64,000 nucleotides of DNA, taken from positions 18,479,001 through 18,543,000 of the forward strand of contig OY756966.1 in the NCBI GenBank assembly GCA_963580455.1, in the 5' to 3' direction. Numbering within the stretch: the first letter of the stretch is position 1; each line of letters opens with the position of its first letter. Position numbers and translations under genes: made by a program. This DNA is from Euonymus europaeus. Lineage: Eukaryota; Streptophyta; Magnoliopsida; Celastrales; Celastraceae. This document shows positions 22,960 to 33,674 of the stretch, piece after piece. The notes beneath the pieces were generated by a model, which saw nothing but the letters and a program-made list of their open reading frames with translations, had not been told where the DNA came from and did not search any database.

Positions 22960-24142
22960 AAATTCCCACGGGATGAGTTCCAGATGTCTTCCCACTCCTT
23001 TTGCGCTTCTTTAGCCTTTCTCATGACTATATGTGAATCATGCTTATCATCGTAACCAAATTACAATGTTGGTAAGTTGTGGGTAATTGGGATATATGAA
23101 GTTGTCCCTATTTGTAGAAAAACATGGTCGGAGGGCGATTGACAGCTCCCCACGGTCCCAATATAGGTACCCAATTATAAGCTCCACATTTGTATATCAG
23201 AGTCTATGGTTTAAATTAGGAATCTCTCCAAATAATTTCACCAATTTTGACTCATTCAAAGAAAGATTGCCACACTGGTAGAGGTGGGATTTTAGAAACC
23301 CAAAATGTGGGCTTGAAATCATCAATGGGTTCTCTAATTGAAATAGTATGTGGATTGAATTCAATCACTAGAAGCTCTATTTTATGATGATATCATAAGT
23401 GACTTGCCAACCATACCCCTAATTGTTTGGAGCAGCCAAAGAATCTTCCTTTTCCTTGCCTCCAATATGTATTCAAGGATTGAATTGTTTCACAAAGTAA
23501 TGAAGGGATTGGGTTAAACCCGTTATCAACTTTATTGAAAAGCTTGACCACTCTTGCTTCCACATAGCCTTGTACACTCGAAAACAGTATTGCACCATAA
23601 ATGATCAGAACAAAAGTTCTTTGCCTTGATTTATCTTTTGGCTTGGTTTCCATGCATTTCAACAATGGCTCAATAGAAAAGCACCATAACTTCCCTTTCA
23701 TCTAACTCATTTTCTTGACTTTGGCGAAATCAATCTCTAATGGCTTGGAAAGTACTTTTTTTCCGCCGATAAAGCTTCATCAAAATGGTATATTTTGTTG
23801 TTGTAGACTGGAAGGTGCAATATTTTGGCGTATTCTTCAATCGGAGGGCATAAATCTGTAGTTTGAAAAGTGTAACAGCGATAGGCTGAGTCCCGATACT
23901 CCATAGCGGCACGTAACAATGTGATTGGTACATTTGCAGTGATCAAGTCTCCAATTTTCCCATACTTCTAATAAAAAGTTATCTTCACTAATCCTACTAA
24001 ATGCCCCCATATGTCTTGCAGCTTTGGCAACATTCCACATAAAAACACAACTTTCCCCATTTTTGATACTAACCAGTCCTCTTTTAAAGAATCTTCCCTC
24101 TTTTCCTAAACCTCCTTCATTTGGCTTTTGCACTGTCCACAC
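22960..24142 (-). pseudogene. Ogre-like ORF1 (DUF7745-type protein), broken
   Basis: The pieces read in order on the minus strand. First comes AALLRAAMEYRDSAYRCYTF-like sequence with TTDLCPPIEEYAKIL at 23946-23760. Next comes VLIIYGAILFSSVQGYVEA and NPIPSLLCETIQSLN, ending GRFFGCSKQLGVWLASHL, at 23701-23393. Last, YNWVPILGPWGAVNRPPTM is at about 23190-23110. This order matches an uncharacterised plant protein family (DUF7745) found upstream of gag in Ogre-like elements. Several frameshifts break it. Its function is unknown. The domain name is from pattern memory. Confidence 0.65.
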
Positions 24143-24740
24143 GGCTCTCTATTTGGACGTTGACAGGTGTTTGTTGATAATATTGGAGCCAAACTACAAC
24201 CGTATCTATATGTATGAATGATAAAGTAAAACATGAAGAAAAACAAAGAATAAGGGACAAAGAAAAAAAACTTAATTAGTAATGGTCACCAAGTATGTAA
24301 CAAATAAATTTAGCAATATAACAGTATGTATATCTAGGCTAAAAGTATTTATCGACAAAAATGAATGTAATCATAAGATCAAAAGTTAAAAAATTTGGTC
24401 GCATAAGAAGTTTTTTTTTAAAAAAAAAAAGCAAAGAAAAAGTAAAATAGTATGGTCAAAGGGAAAATAATATGGACAACGTCACATAAATATGACAGTA
24501 GTTCGGGCAAAGTAACAGTGTGAGTAAAAATATCCTCTCGGTGTCCTGACTTTAAACAACATGGTTGTGGTTTTATTCTACAATCTGAGGTCCCGAATAA
24601 TGTGCCCCTATAGTCCAAAAATGTAACGAGATTCCTCAGTCAACTTCATGAGGAGTTTAGTCCGGTGAGAATGTACCTACTACCTGCAGGAGGACATGAA
24701 TCCCTCGAATGTGATAGTTCATTATCTCCTATCCAAAGTG
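24143..24740 (-). other. Ogre-like leader, no gene seen
   Basis: The leader should hold the PBS and the end of the 5' LTR, but I found no convincing PBS. A frame at 24618-24418 on the minus strand has no recognisable domain. The stretch ends in a (GT)n(TA)n run at 24762-24792. Confidence 0.4.
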
Positions 24741-24761
24741 AAGCCTAGGGGTAGGGGGCTA

Positions 24762-24792
<31 letters not shown>

Positions 24793-24812
24793 TGAACTTT
24801 AAAGCAATTTCA

Positions 24813-25259
24813 TTAACTAGAATCAACAAGAAGAGCATTACATATAAAGTTTCGAGGTGTACAACCCCAAACTTGGACACCAGACTCAAAACATGCCGCT
24901 CTAGCGAGTAAGTGAGCGACACAATTTGCTGATCTCCGAACAAAGCAAATAATGCAATTTTTTATCTCTACCAAAAGAGATTTATCATCATCTAAAACAA
25001 TTCTAGGATAAGAGTTATCAGTAACATCTGACTTCATGGCCTTCACAATAGCAAGTGCGTCTGTCTCGACAATCACATTTGAGAATTGATTCTCTTTCAG
25101 CCAGCTCAATGCCTCACGCATGCTCATCGCTTCAGCTAGTCCCACATCCATTGGGCCAGCCAAAGGTCCGCAAGTAGCAACTAGAAACTCTCCAGTCTCC
25201 CCACGCAATACCCATCCATATCCAAGCTTATTCTGCTCCTGAAACAATGCCCCATTCAC
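24813..25259 (-). pseudogene. LINE RNase H-like domain
   Basis: This is a plant RVT_3-type RNase H. It has the GYGWVLRGETGEF strand, the AEAMSMREALSWL helix carrying the catalytic Glu, VIVETDALAIVKAM with a catalytic Asp, and VRRSANCVAHLLAR near the end. Just upstream the expected CNVDGA reads CNVNGA, so the first catalytic Asp is Asn. It would remove RNA from the RT product. Confidence 0.85.
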
Positions 25260-25539
25260 ATTACATTTGAGTTACCCTCCACTCGGCTTCTGCCAAGTGA
25301 TAGCCCTTTCCGTGGTTAATGGCATTTGATCTCCATTCAATATTACTTAAGCTAACTGCCATTGATAGAGATAAGTGCTTGCCAAATTCAAAATCTGAGA
25401 TGCACCCTGTCTTTTATTATTCCACACAACCTCATTTCTATTCCTCCACAAGCTCCACGTAACCATGCAAACCAGGAGCAATATCTCTTTATTATGAGAA
25501 TTGAAAACATTGGATAACCATTAAATAAATCTTGTACCC

Positions 25540-27079
25540 ATACCTGAAGTCAAGTCCAAAGCAGGAGATCTCCAGCACTCCAATGCGATTGGGCATTGAA
25601 TTAGCACATGAACAATTGACTCAGGTGCTGAATTACATACTGGACATATGAGATCAACCTATACTCTCCTCATCTGCAACAAATCCTTGGTAGGAATACA
25701 ACTGTCGCAAGAACGCCAAATTAGATTCTTCACTTTTGGAGGTATTTTCAAAGCCCACATCTGCCTCCAGATATCAAGACCATGATTTGTATTAAGAGCT
25801 ATTAAATTCACAGTGAATTTTTTATATGAACTACGAACTGTATAACTCCCATTAGATAAAAAAACCAATACCTCTTATCTACTCTTTCCGTGCGACTCAA
25901 AGGAATCCGATACATCAATGCTTGGTCCCTTGCATTAAACATATCTTTCAAGATATCATTATCCCATGAGCAGTCCTCTGTTCGCATCAGACTTTGTAGA
26001 ACAACTGCCTCAGTCCCTTCCACTACCATCGAAGATACTCGGGGATGAATGACATCGGGCAACCATGAGTCGGACCATACCTTTATTTGTTTCCCATCTT
26101 CCACTCTCCACCTTGCGCCGCTTCTAACCAAATCTTGAGAGGCCATTATACTGCGCCAAATATAGCTAGGATTACATCGCAACGTCGCATTCAAGAAATC
26201 TGATTTGGGATAATACCTAGCTTTATATAGGCACCCAACCAAAGATTCTGGGCACCCAAGCAATCGCCACCCCATTTTACCAAGCATCGCCAAGTTAAAT
26301 TCATGAATCTTATGGAACCCCATTCCACCATGAACTTTCCAAACACAAAGGCGCTCCCATCTCATCCAATTCATTCCCCTACCACCACCACCACCACCCC
26401 ACCAAAACAAATTCATCATCCTTTCAAGCTTCGCACAAAGATCCAGCGGAATCAAGAACACATTCATGAAAAAAGAAGGCATAGCTTGAGCCACAGACTT
26501 GATAAGAATCTTCTTCCCCGCACGGGATAACAACTTTTGCTTCCACCCTTGGAGTCGAGACCACAACTTCTCTTCTATAAAAGAAAAAATCTGGTTTTTA
26601 TTTCTTCCCACCATAGAGGGTAAACCCAAATATTTTCCGTGATTTTCCGTCAAGGCCACATTCAACATAGCACATACCTCAGATTTTTGGTCAGCGCCCG
26701 TGATTTTACTGAATGAAATGGATGATTTCTGGAAATTTATTATCTGGCCAAAGGCTTCTTCATAAAGGTGAAGACACTCTTTGATATAAGCACATTCTCG
26801 AGAGTTAGCCTTGAAGAACATAAAGCTATTGTTCGTGAAAAATAAATTTGAGATAATTGGAGCACCTCTCGCCACACGACACCCATGAATCTAGCCACAA
26901 GCTTCATATTTTATGAGAAGAGCTGTGAGCCCTTCAGCGCAAATGATAAAAAAATATAGGGAGAGCAGGGCAGCCTTGCCTCAAACCACGTTCAGGCACA
27001 ATGGGGCCAAACTCCTGACCCCGATAAACAATTGAATATCTAACCGAAGTCAGACACATCATAACCCACCTAATCCATG
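25540..27079 (-). pseudogene. LINE reverse transcriptase C-terminal part and zf-RVT domain
   Basis: 27079-26876 shows RGLRQGCPAL and a frameshifted continuation of the RT palm. The main open stretch, 26875-25808 (355 aa), starts at the catalytic box, which reads NLFFTNNSFMFF where LINEs have FADD. The box is followed by INFQKSSISFSK, KYLGLPSMVGRNK, LQGWKQKLLSRAGKKILIKSV, and WRLLGCPESL with KARYYPKSDFL. 25868-25540 is the zf-RVT part (WALKIPPKVKNLIWRSC, then CPVCNSAPESIVHVLIQCP). The lost Asp pair means no RT activity. Confidence 0.88.
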
Positions 27080-27093
27080 TGTGTGTGTGTATA

Positions 27094-27439
27094 TCTTATA
27101 TTCTGATGATCAAAGAAGAATTGTAGAGATGAAGATGAGAGAAGAAGAAGAGGATCAGAGGAAGAAGAAGAACAGTAAACGCTTTTCATTCAAAATTGTA
27201 ATCATCTACACTATACAAAATGGCTATATTGCCTATAAATAAATAAAGAGACGTACAAGAGACGTTGGTGAAGTGAAACCACTAATAACTAGAGATGGGC
27301 CATTGTAAATACAGCCCAATACCAAATAAAACTAAGGAATATGCTACAGCCCAATAACATGAGTAATCCAATAACTTGAGCTGTCTTGAAGTTGAAGAAC
27401 GAAGAACTAGGGCAGATAAAAACACGAGATATGCTGACA
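27094..27439 (-). repeat. Copia-2 3' LTR
   Basis: On the plus strand it runs from TCTTATATTCTG to ATATGCTGACA. On the minus strand it therefore begins TG but ends GA, which is not the usual CA. Confidence 0.92.
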
Positions 27440-27454
27440 TCCCCCTCAAGCTGA
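27440..27454 (-). promoter_or_regulatory. Copia-2 polypurine tract
   Basis: The minus-strand sequence CAGCTTGAGGGGGA directly precedes the LTR start TGTCAGC. Confidence 0.88.
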
Positions 27455-27548
27455 ACATGGATTGAACAGGTTTAGCTTGCCAAGAAGAAATTGAAGGTGA
27501 TGCGCAGACAAGGCTTTGGTGAGCATGTCAGCAGGTTGATCTTCTTAT

Positions 27549-28235
27549 TTAAGGTACGCCATCTGAATCTTGTGTTCTTGAATTTTTTTCTCGAATGAAG
27601 TGAATATCCAGTTGGATGTGCTTTGTTCTCTCGTGGTATACAAAATTATTTGCTATCTGAATTGCTGCTTGATTATCACAGAATAGTGTCATAGGATAAT
27701 TGATGGGAATTTTCAACTCTGTAAGGAGATGAGAAATCCATGTTAACTCGCTTTCAGTTGTCGAACATGCTCTGTACTCTGCTTCTGCTGAGGATTTAGA
27801 CATTATTACTTGTTTCTTGGATTTCCAAGATATAAGAGATGCCCCCAGTTTGACACAATAACCTGTGGTTGAGCGTCTTGTATCTATGCAAGATGCCCAA
27901 TCCATATCGGAAAATGCTTGCACCTGCAATTTGTTAGTGGAACAAGTAGGATAGAATAATCCTAAATTCACAGTACCTTTTAAGTATGGAACAATTCTAT
28001 TTGCTGCATTTAAGTTTAAATTAGTAGGACATTTCATGTACTGGCTTAATTGATTTACAGCATATGAGATATCAGGTCTTGTTAAGGTTAAGTACATTAA
28101 CCTTCTAATAAGTCTTCTGAATTGTAAGGGCTCAGATAGTGGTTTACCTGTGTTTAGAGATAGCTTTGTATTTGTATCTGTTGGCGTATTACTGATTTTA
28201 GAATTAAGATTCCTTGTGTCCTTAATTAGGTCCAC
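27549..28235 (-). pseudogene. Copia-2 RNase H and RT C-terminal part
   Basis: The open segment begins in the RT thumb (PLQFRRLIRRLMYLTLTRPD, then ISYAVNQLSQYM). RNase H follows, with AFSDMDWASCIDTRRSTTGY, ISWKSKKQ, SSAEAEYRA, LFCDNQAAIQIA and ERTKHIQLDIHFIREK. A frameshift or stop near 27549 cuts off the last residues, and the frame break at 28235-28284 separates it from the RT core. Confidence 0.88.
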
Positions 28236-28262
28236 TGTATATTTTATTTGACATAGAGATAA

Positions 28263-28985
28263 TCCTTTGTTAGTTCTGGCTATTTACAGTCCTAGAAAAA
28301 AATTTAAGGGACCTAAATCCTTAATCTTAAAGCAACTAGAAATGTAGTCTTTAATATGTTGAATTACTTGGATGTCATTACCTCCTATGGCAATGTCATC
28401 CACATATAGTAATAATAAAATAGTGCTATTGACTTTTTGGTAGAAAAACAAGGAATAATCCACCTTGCTTTGAACAAATCCATAACTTAATAAGACTTTC
28501 TTACATTTTTCATTCCATTGCCTTGATGCTTGTTTAAGTCCATATAATGATTTGTTAAGCGTACAAACTAATGTTGGATCTGTTGACACAAAACCAGGAG
28601 GTAATCTCATATAGACCTCTTCATCTAAGTCTCCATTTAAAATGCATTATGAACATCTAGGTGGTGTATATGCCATTTATAGACACTTGCTAAGGCTAGA
28701 AATATTCTAATAGTTGTTATTTTAACTACTGGAGCAAAAGTCTTCTTATAATCAAATCCTTCACTTTGGTTAAATCCCTGAGCCACTAATCTGGCTTTGA
28801 ACCTTTCTAGAGTACCATCTGACCTATATTTGACCTTGTAAATCTATTTACAACCTATAGCCTTTCTCCCCTGTGGTAGCTTAGTTAAATTCCAATTGTT
28901 ATTTGTTTCTAAAGCTTTAATTTCTAAGTTCATAGCATCACACCAATTGTGATCTTTTATGGCTTCATGATAATATTTAGGTTCT
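28263..28985 (-). pseudogene. Copia-2 RT core
   Basis: The N-terminal RT block is readable in the minus-strand frames at about 28960-28630: [27 protein letters not shown] and HLDVHNAF, with the first catalytic Asp. It is interrupted by stops. The open part, 28610-28284, has [11 protein letters not shown] and an intact YVDDI box. Confidence 0.82.
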
Positions 28986-29541
28986 TTAGACAATGCAATT
29001 GCATAAATAAAATGATCATGAGATGTAGGACATTTAGCACTACATGAATGAGCATAGAATTAAGCAATGTTACATTCATAATCCTGTAAATATGTTGGTG
29101 GTCTTGTTGCCTAGTGGTAGTATTACTTGACGTAACTTGAGGCGGTAGTGCAAGCTGCAAATCCTGGGAAGTTTGTAAGGTAGAGTTTGTATTTTGGACT
29201 CAAAGTTTTTGAGATAAGGAAAAGTGGTCTCATGAAATATGACGTCTCTAGAAATGAAAATTTATGAGTGTTGATGTTAAGAAGTTTGTATCCTTTAGTA
29301 CCTAAAGGATAACCTAAGAATATGCAAGCTCGAGCTTTAGGCTCAAATTTAGATGTCATTTTTCTGGTTATTTTAGCTAAAGATGAGCTCCAAAGACCTT
29401 AAGATCTTTGTAGTTGACTTCGTTATTGTACAATATTTGGTAAGGGGATTTATTATCTAAAACTCTAGTTGGAAGTCTATTTATGAGAAAGACAGCTGTA
29501 TGTATAGAGAAAGACCAGAGGTTATCTGGAAGTCCACTTTG
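28986..29541 (-). pseudogene. Copia-2 integrase C-terminal region, degenerate
   Basis: Fragments such as INRLPTRVLDN, then FEPKARACIFLGYPLGTKGY at 29359-29300 and NINTHKFSFLETSYF, are the usual integrase-to-RT linker of copia polyproteins. Stops and frameshifts are frequent. Confidence 0.7.
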
Positions 29542-30144
29542 TTACTTAAGTGTTCTAGCCATATTTAATATGTGTTGGTATTTTCTCTCTACAACTCCAT
29601 TTTGTTGTGGAGTGTACACACAAGTTGTTTGATGATCAATTCCATGAGAAAGATAGTAACTATCCATTTTAAACTCAATGCCATTATCTGTCCTAATGGT
29701 TTGAATTGTTGTATTAAACTGAGTTTTAACAAAGTTAATGAAAGCTTGTATATAAGTCCTTGTTTGATTCTTAGAGGTCATTAAATAGATCCAAGTCATC
29801 CTAGAATAGTCATAAACTATTGTTAGAAAGTATTTAAATCCGTCTAATGAGGTAGTGGAATTGGGACCCCAAATGTCCATGTGTATGAGCTGAAAACAAT
29901 GGTTTGATGTAGTAGTACTAATCTCAAATGGTTTCCTTTTCATTTTACCAAAAGTACAGTCATTACAAACAAAAGTAGAACTTGATGGAAGATTACATAT
30001 TAGTTGGGACACATTTTGAGAGGGATGGCCAAGTCTTCTATGCCACATTTCTTGGGAAACCAAAGAGTTGACAAAAACAGCATTTCCAACATCAGATTTG
30101 GCAGCTTGATTAAGGATATAGAGGTCTTTAGTCATAATTCCCAA
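29542..30144 (-). pseudogene. Copia-2 integrase
   Basis: The zinc region reads MWHRRLGHPS with CNDCTFGKMKRKPF. The core has HMDIWGP, IRTDNGIEF and NGVVERKYQHIL, giving the D, D, E residues in order. A stop ends the segment near 29542, and it is separated from the protease by another break near 30170. Confidence 0.9.
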
Positions 30145-30171
30145 GCCAATCCTCTTGGTAGTGCCTATCTC

Positions 30172-30495
30172 CTACATTTGACAGGAGTTTTTGGTAAAAA
30201 TTAAATCTAGATTATGATCCCTAGTTAGATTACTAACTGAGATTAAATTAAAAGTAAAAGCGGGAACACATAGGACATTCTGTAGTGTGATGTTTTGATT
30301 AATTGTGACCTTGCCTATGTGAGAAATGGCATGCTTAGTTCCATTAGGAAGATGCACAAATGCATTATGCACAGAATGACATGAATCAAAAAGAGATGAA
30401 TGGCATACTACATGATCACTGGCACCACTGTCAATAAGCCATTTATGTAAAATTTTTGAGTTTGAATTAGTAGAGGTACCTGCCACAGAAGCCAT
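30172..30495 (-). pseudogene. Copia-2 protease
   Basis: The aspartic protease active site is WLIDSGASDHVV (D-S-G). Downstream motifs are LPNGTKHAISHIGKVTI, then LQNVLCVPAFTFNLISVSNL, typical of copia protease. Confidence 0.88.
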
Positions 30496-30579
30496 AGTTG
30501 TTGTGTGAGTTGGCCTCTCTGTGTCAGCCTCATTAAGGTGAGCTTTATTCTTCAGAAATGCTAAAATTTGGTTGCACTT

Positions 30580-31050
30580 CTAACTGGTAAGATCCGGACC
30601 TGATTTAGTGTCATGTTCAGAATGCACTTGATTTGCTGAATATGGCTTGGAATTATTGGTTTGCTGATTGTTAGGTCTAGGCCTTTTGTTGGAGTTCTGA
30701 GGATATCCATGCAGTTTGAAGCATTTATCTACTGTGTGGTTGGTCATTTTGCAATATTTGCAAAATAAATCCTTGCTAGTTGGCTTGCCTGAGTGATCAT
30801 TGTCTTTCTTATCTTGTGCTCCTTTGTTCTGAGGTTTGAAACTTGAGTTGTATCCCCTAGTATTGAACTTCTTGACAGCCATGGCCATCGCTTCTTGAGT
30901 GATGGGAACTGACTTGTCTTGCATGTTTTGCTTGTTTTCCTCTTGAGTGACCATTGAGTAGGCTGTTTCAAGATCCAAAAAAGGCTTCTGAATCATAATC
31001 TGGCTAGTAACAGTATTGAAATTGTCATTTAGTCCCATTAGGAACTGCAT
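30580..31050 (-). pseudogene. Copia-2 gag C-terminal part with zinc knuckle
   Basis: FLMGLNDNFNTVTSQIMIQ ends the capsid. It is followed by a basic Asn/Gln/Lys-rich tract and an intact CCHC knuckle, CKYCKMTNHTVDKC. Stops on both sides separate it from gag and protease. Confidence 0.88.
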
Positions 31051-31062
31051 AACTTTCTCCTT

Positions 31063-31950
31063 TTATCTTTTGATAAAAAAGGGCTTGAGGACCTCACAAT
31101 TGCAATTGCCACATTTGCATCCTTCAAGAGCTTCATAATCTTGAAGCTCATCCCAAAGAGACTTGATCTTGGAATAATAATCTAGAACTGACAAGTCTCG
31201 TTGTTTGATATTTGCAATCTCCCTTTTGACCTCAAACACTCTTGTCTCATTTGATGTAGAATATCGGTGTTTTAGATCCAACCAAATTTCTCTGGCTGTT
31301 TTGGAGTGAGAGATAGACTGAAGAATATTAGGAGTGATTGCATTGTTAATCCACAGCTTGATCAACCCATTAGATTGCTTCCACAGCTGATAATTGAGAT
31401 CAGTTGTGGCTGGAATTGGGAGAGTGCCATCCACAAAGCCAGACTTATTCCTTATTTCTAAGGCATTGAGAAATTGAGAGCTCCAAACGTGGTAATTTTT
31501 ACCATTTAACTCATCAGAAATTAGTTTTGTAATTGAAAAATCTGTAGGGAGAAAACTGTAGGGATTTTGGAAAGGGCTGGGTGTGTAATGGGTTAATGGT
31601 ACTAAACTAAGCATTTGTTGTAGGTTAGGGTAAACTGATGTGTATGGTGAGGGAGTGGATAATATGGGAGGTAGTATGGAAGCAGAAGGGTGGGTAAAAG
31701 TTGTGGTGGGTTGACTTAAATTTAGATGGGAAGGAATTTGTAAAGATGGTAGAGAGAAGCTTGTTATGTTTTGTGATGAAATGGTTGTGGGTATTGTTGA
31801 TGTTGAAATTGAATTTGTTGCTTGTATTGCAGGAGCAAAAACACGAGCTATGCCATCATTAAAGTTTGCCGCTGAGGCAGCCATATTTGAAGCCAAAGAT
31901 TGTGCACTTCTTAGTAGTTGTGCTACTTCAGTGAAATCACTTGAAGTCAT
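31063..31950 (-). pseudogene. Copia-2 gag N-terminal part
   Basis: It starts at MTSSDFTEVAQ about 40 bases after the PBS, so the start is well placed. A Ser/Thr/Pro-rich N-terminal third precedes the capsid domain, with LNGKNYHVWSSQFLNALEI, then WLDLKHRYSTSNETRVFEV and LSVLDYYSKIKSLWDEL. Near the end CKCGNCNCE is a small Cys cluster seen in this gag type. A stop at 31063 ends the frame, and the 31050 segment continues it. Confidence 0.9.
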
Positions 31951-31989
31951 GGGTTCAGTCTGATTGACTGCTTGTGAAATTGAAGAATC

Positions 31990-32005
31990 GTGGGCTTTGA
32001 TACCA
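31990..32005 (-). promoter_or_regulatory. Copia-2 primer binding site (initiator-Met type)
   Basis: On the minus strand TGGTATCAAAGCCCAC directly follows the LTR. Confidence 0.9.
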
Positions 32006-32351
32006 TCTTATATTCTGATTATCAAAGAAGAATTGTAGAGATCAACATGAGAGAAGAAGAAGAGGATCAGAGGAAGAAGAAGAACAGTAAACGCTTTTCA
32101 TTCAATATTGTAATAATCTACACTATACAAAACGGCTATATTGCCTATAAATAAAGAAAGAGACGTACAAGAGACGTTGGTGAAGTGACACCACTAATAA
32201 CTAGAGATGGGCCATTCTAAAGACAGCCCAATACCAGATAAAACTAAGGAATGTGCTACAGCCCAATATCATGAGTAATCCAATAACTTGAGTTGTCTTC
32301 AAGTTGAAGAACCAAGAACTAGGGCAGATAAAAACACGAGATATGCTGAGA
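32006..32351 (-). repeat. Copia-2 5' LTR
   Basis: This is the partner of 27094-27439, of identical length. On the minus strand it begins TC rather than TG, an apparent point change. The target duplication is perfect. Confidence 0.92.
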
Positions 32352-32725
32352 GTATATATAAATAAACAATATATGTATATGACCCATACGTGAATAGTAT
32401 GTATGTATATAAATAGTCTATATATATGACCCACGTACGAACAGTATGTATATATATATGAACAGTATATATATATATATGTATGACACATGCATGAACA
32501 TATATGTATATATAGTGTATATATAGATTGTTGCCTTATATGTAATGCATGCAATATTCTATACAACATACAACGTAAGTGTAACATGCAGTATGTATAT
32601 ATATAAACTATAACAAATATATATTAAAAAAATAGATATTTATTTGTGTATATATGAAAACTGTAACATATATATATACACAATAGGCACGTATACCTAT
32701 ATATATATATAATAGGAATATATAT
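32352..32725 (-). repeat. TA-rich LTR-like repeat, copy B, left piece
   Basis: It has many TATATA runs and ATGACCCACGTACGAACAGTA-like units. The AAACTATAACAAATATATA and GGCACGTATACCTA stretch matches copy A (7741-7800). It continues at 51124 beyond the gypsy insertion. Confidence 0.65.
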
Positions 32726-33326
32726 TGATATTACAAAAATACCCCCACCAGTGGTGCTCCGCCACATCATATGTGGCCCAAAGACTAGTCAAGCTTACTA
32801 GGCAGTCTACTCGGTAAGTGTGTCACCTGCTGGACCTACCAAGGTTAAAAGCAGCTGGGTGCGGTCCACAACCATAATTGGATGACCCACTTCAATAGGG
32901 ATTATTAATCCTATTTAAAGCTCAACAAGTCAGGTATTAACCCGGACGAATCACCATTTGAATTATGGCTGAGAGAAAGCTCTGTCCAAGGAGTTTGTCT
33001 GATTTTGTGATAAGAACTTACTTGAGCGTCGGAGCGCCAACGCTAGAGGACTACCTCTGGTGCGGCCTTTAGCTCACCTTTGTTCATTGTGCTCAGCTGC
33101 AGGGTTGCCTGGCTGATCAACTCCTTGGAAGGACCTGCCTCCATAGAAGACTGCCTGGTAGGTAAGCTGCCTAGCTGCCTGGACTGACACGTTGCCTGAC
33201 TGGACAGCTACTCGACTGCCCTATTGTTCGACTTCTGGGGGGATCTATATCCTTGGTATCTGTGCATGACAGCAGGTCTGACCAACTGATCGTCTTCTCG
33301 GCAGTGACACCTTTTTGACGTCATCA
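32726..33326 (+). repeat. Tat-lineage gypsy 5' LTR
   Basis: It starts TGATATTACAAAAATACCCC and ends GACGTCATCA. It matches 50522-51123 throughout. TATTTAAAG near 32937 is a possible TATA element (TATATAAAG in the other LTR). Confidence 0.93.
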
Positions 33327-33327
33327 G

Positions 33328-33346
33328 TTTGGCGTCGTCTGTGGGA
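33328..33346 (+). promoter_or_regulatory. Tat-lineage primer binding site
   Basis: TTTGGCGTCGTCTGTGGGA begins one base after the LTR. This class of PBS is typical of Tat-type gypsy elements. I do not assign the tRNA with certainty. Confidence 0.8.
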
Positions 33347-33372
33347 AACTTACTAAGTTCCATCTTCTTACA

Positions 33373-33674
33373 ATGGTTAGACCTCAAATAACCAACGTGA
33401 ATGATCCTGAGACATCTCATGCCCATCATCTGGTAGACGATGTCGGGTAGCAACACCAAGATCATGGGAATCCTGCAAGGCATGAGGTACCCTTGGATGC
33501 ACCTGAAGTCCAAGAAGGAGGAAACGTCCAGGCAGCACCACAGGAAGCCGCTGGTCCTCCTGTCAGTGTTGCACGGTTTAATCAACTTTGTCAACAAGTA
33601 CAGCTCCTCACTGAAATGATGATGGCTAACCAGCAAGCCCCACATTGGACTACTGAGGGGAACGAGGATGATGG
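33373..33674 (+). pseudogene. Tat-lineage gag, N-terminal piece
   Basis: The ATG at 33373 opens gag. A TAG at 33448-33450 breaks it. Further on, VARFNQLCQQVQLLTEMM looks like a short helix. The solo LTR interrupts at 33675. Removing it with one copy of the GATGG duplication rejoins the frame exactly to 34891. Confidence 0.85.

Larger units (their letters stand above)
8520..24740 (-). mobile_element. Ogre/Tat-like Ty3/gypsy element, decayed, minus strand
   Basis: Ordered remnants on the minus strand are an upstream ORF1 (about 24142-22960), gag (21925-20985), a gag C-terminal region, protease (19890-19624), then integrase down to its C-terminus (13549-12725). Repeat-rich 3' sequence runs to a PPT at 8520. 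Most of RT and RNase H are absent, lost together with the end of the Athila-derived insertion at 13552-19300. An ORF1 upstream of gag, a long 3' UTR with tandem repeats, and a pol ending close to NADVVKIYYA are Ogre-like traits. I did not find a convincing PBS, so the 5' end is approximate. Confidence 0.7.
24790..27079 (-). mobile_element. LINE (L1-type), 5'-truncated
   Basis: A non-LTR element on the minus strand begins in the middle of RT (27079) and runs through the RT C-terminus, a zf-RVT domain and a terminal RNase H. Both ends abut (GT)n tracts (ATGTGTGTG at 24760 and at 27077), which look like the target duplication of an insertion into a microsatellite. No poly-A tail is visible; the 3' end is followed by TA repeats. 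Confidence 0.85.
27094..32351 (-). mobile_element. Copia-2: Ty1/copia LTR retrotransposon, complete but decayed
   Basis: Two 346-bp LTRs (27094-27439 and 32006-32351) are flanked by a perfect GTATA duplication (27089-27093 and 32352-32356). The order on the minus strand is LTR, initiator-Met PBS, gag, zinc knuckle, protease, integrase, RT, RNase H, PPT, LTR. I see about 18-20 LTR differences by eye. The gag type and the DSGASDHV protease box suggest an Ale/Retrofit-like lineage. The element is inactive because of many stops and frameshifts. It landed at the 5' edge of the LINE. Confidence 0.93.

Noticed and set aside
24200..24740. PBS of the Ogre-like element
   Set aside because: No stretch resembling a known plant PBS was found on the minus strand, so I did not annotate one.
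32201..32587. 128-codon Tyr/Ile/Cys-rich minus-strand frame
   Set aside because: It is the product of TATATA repeats and crosses the Copia-2 LTR boundary.
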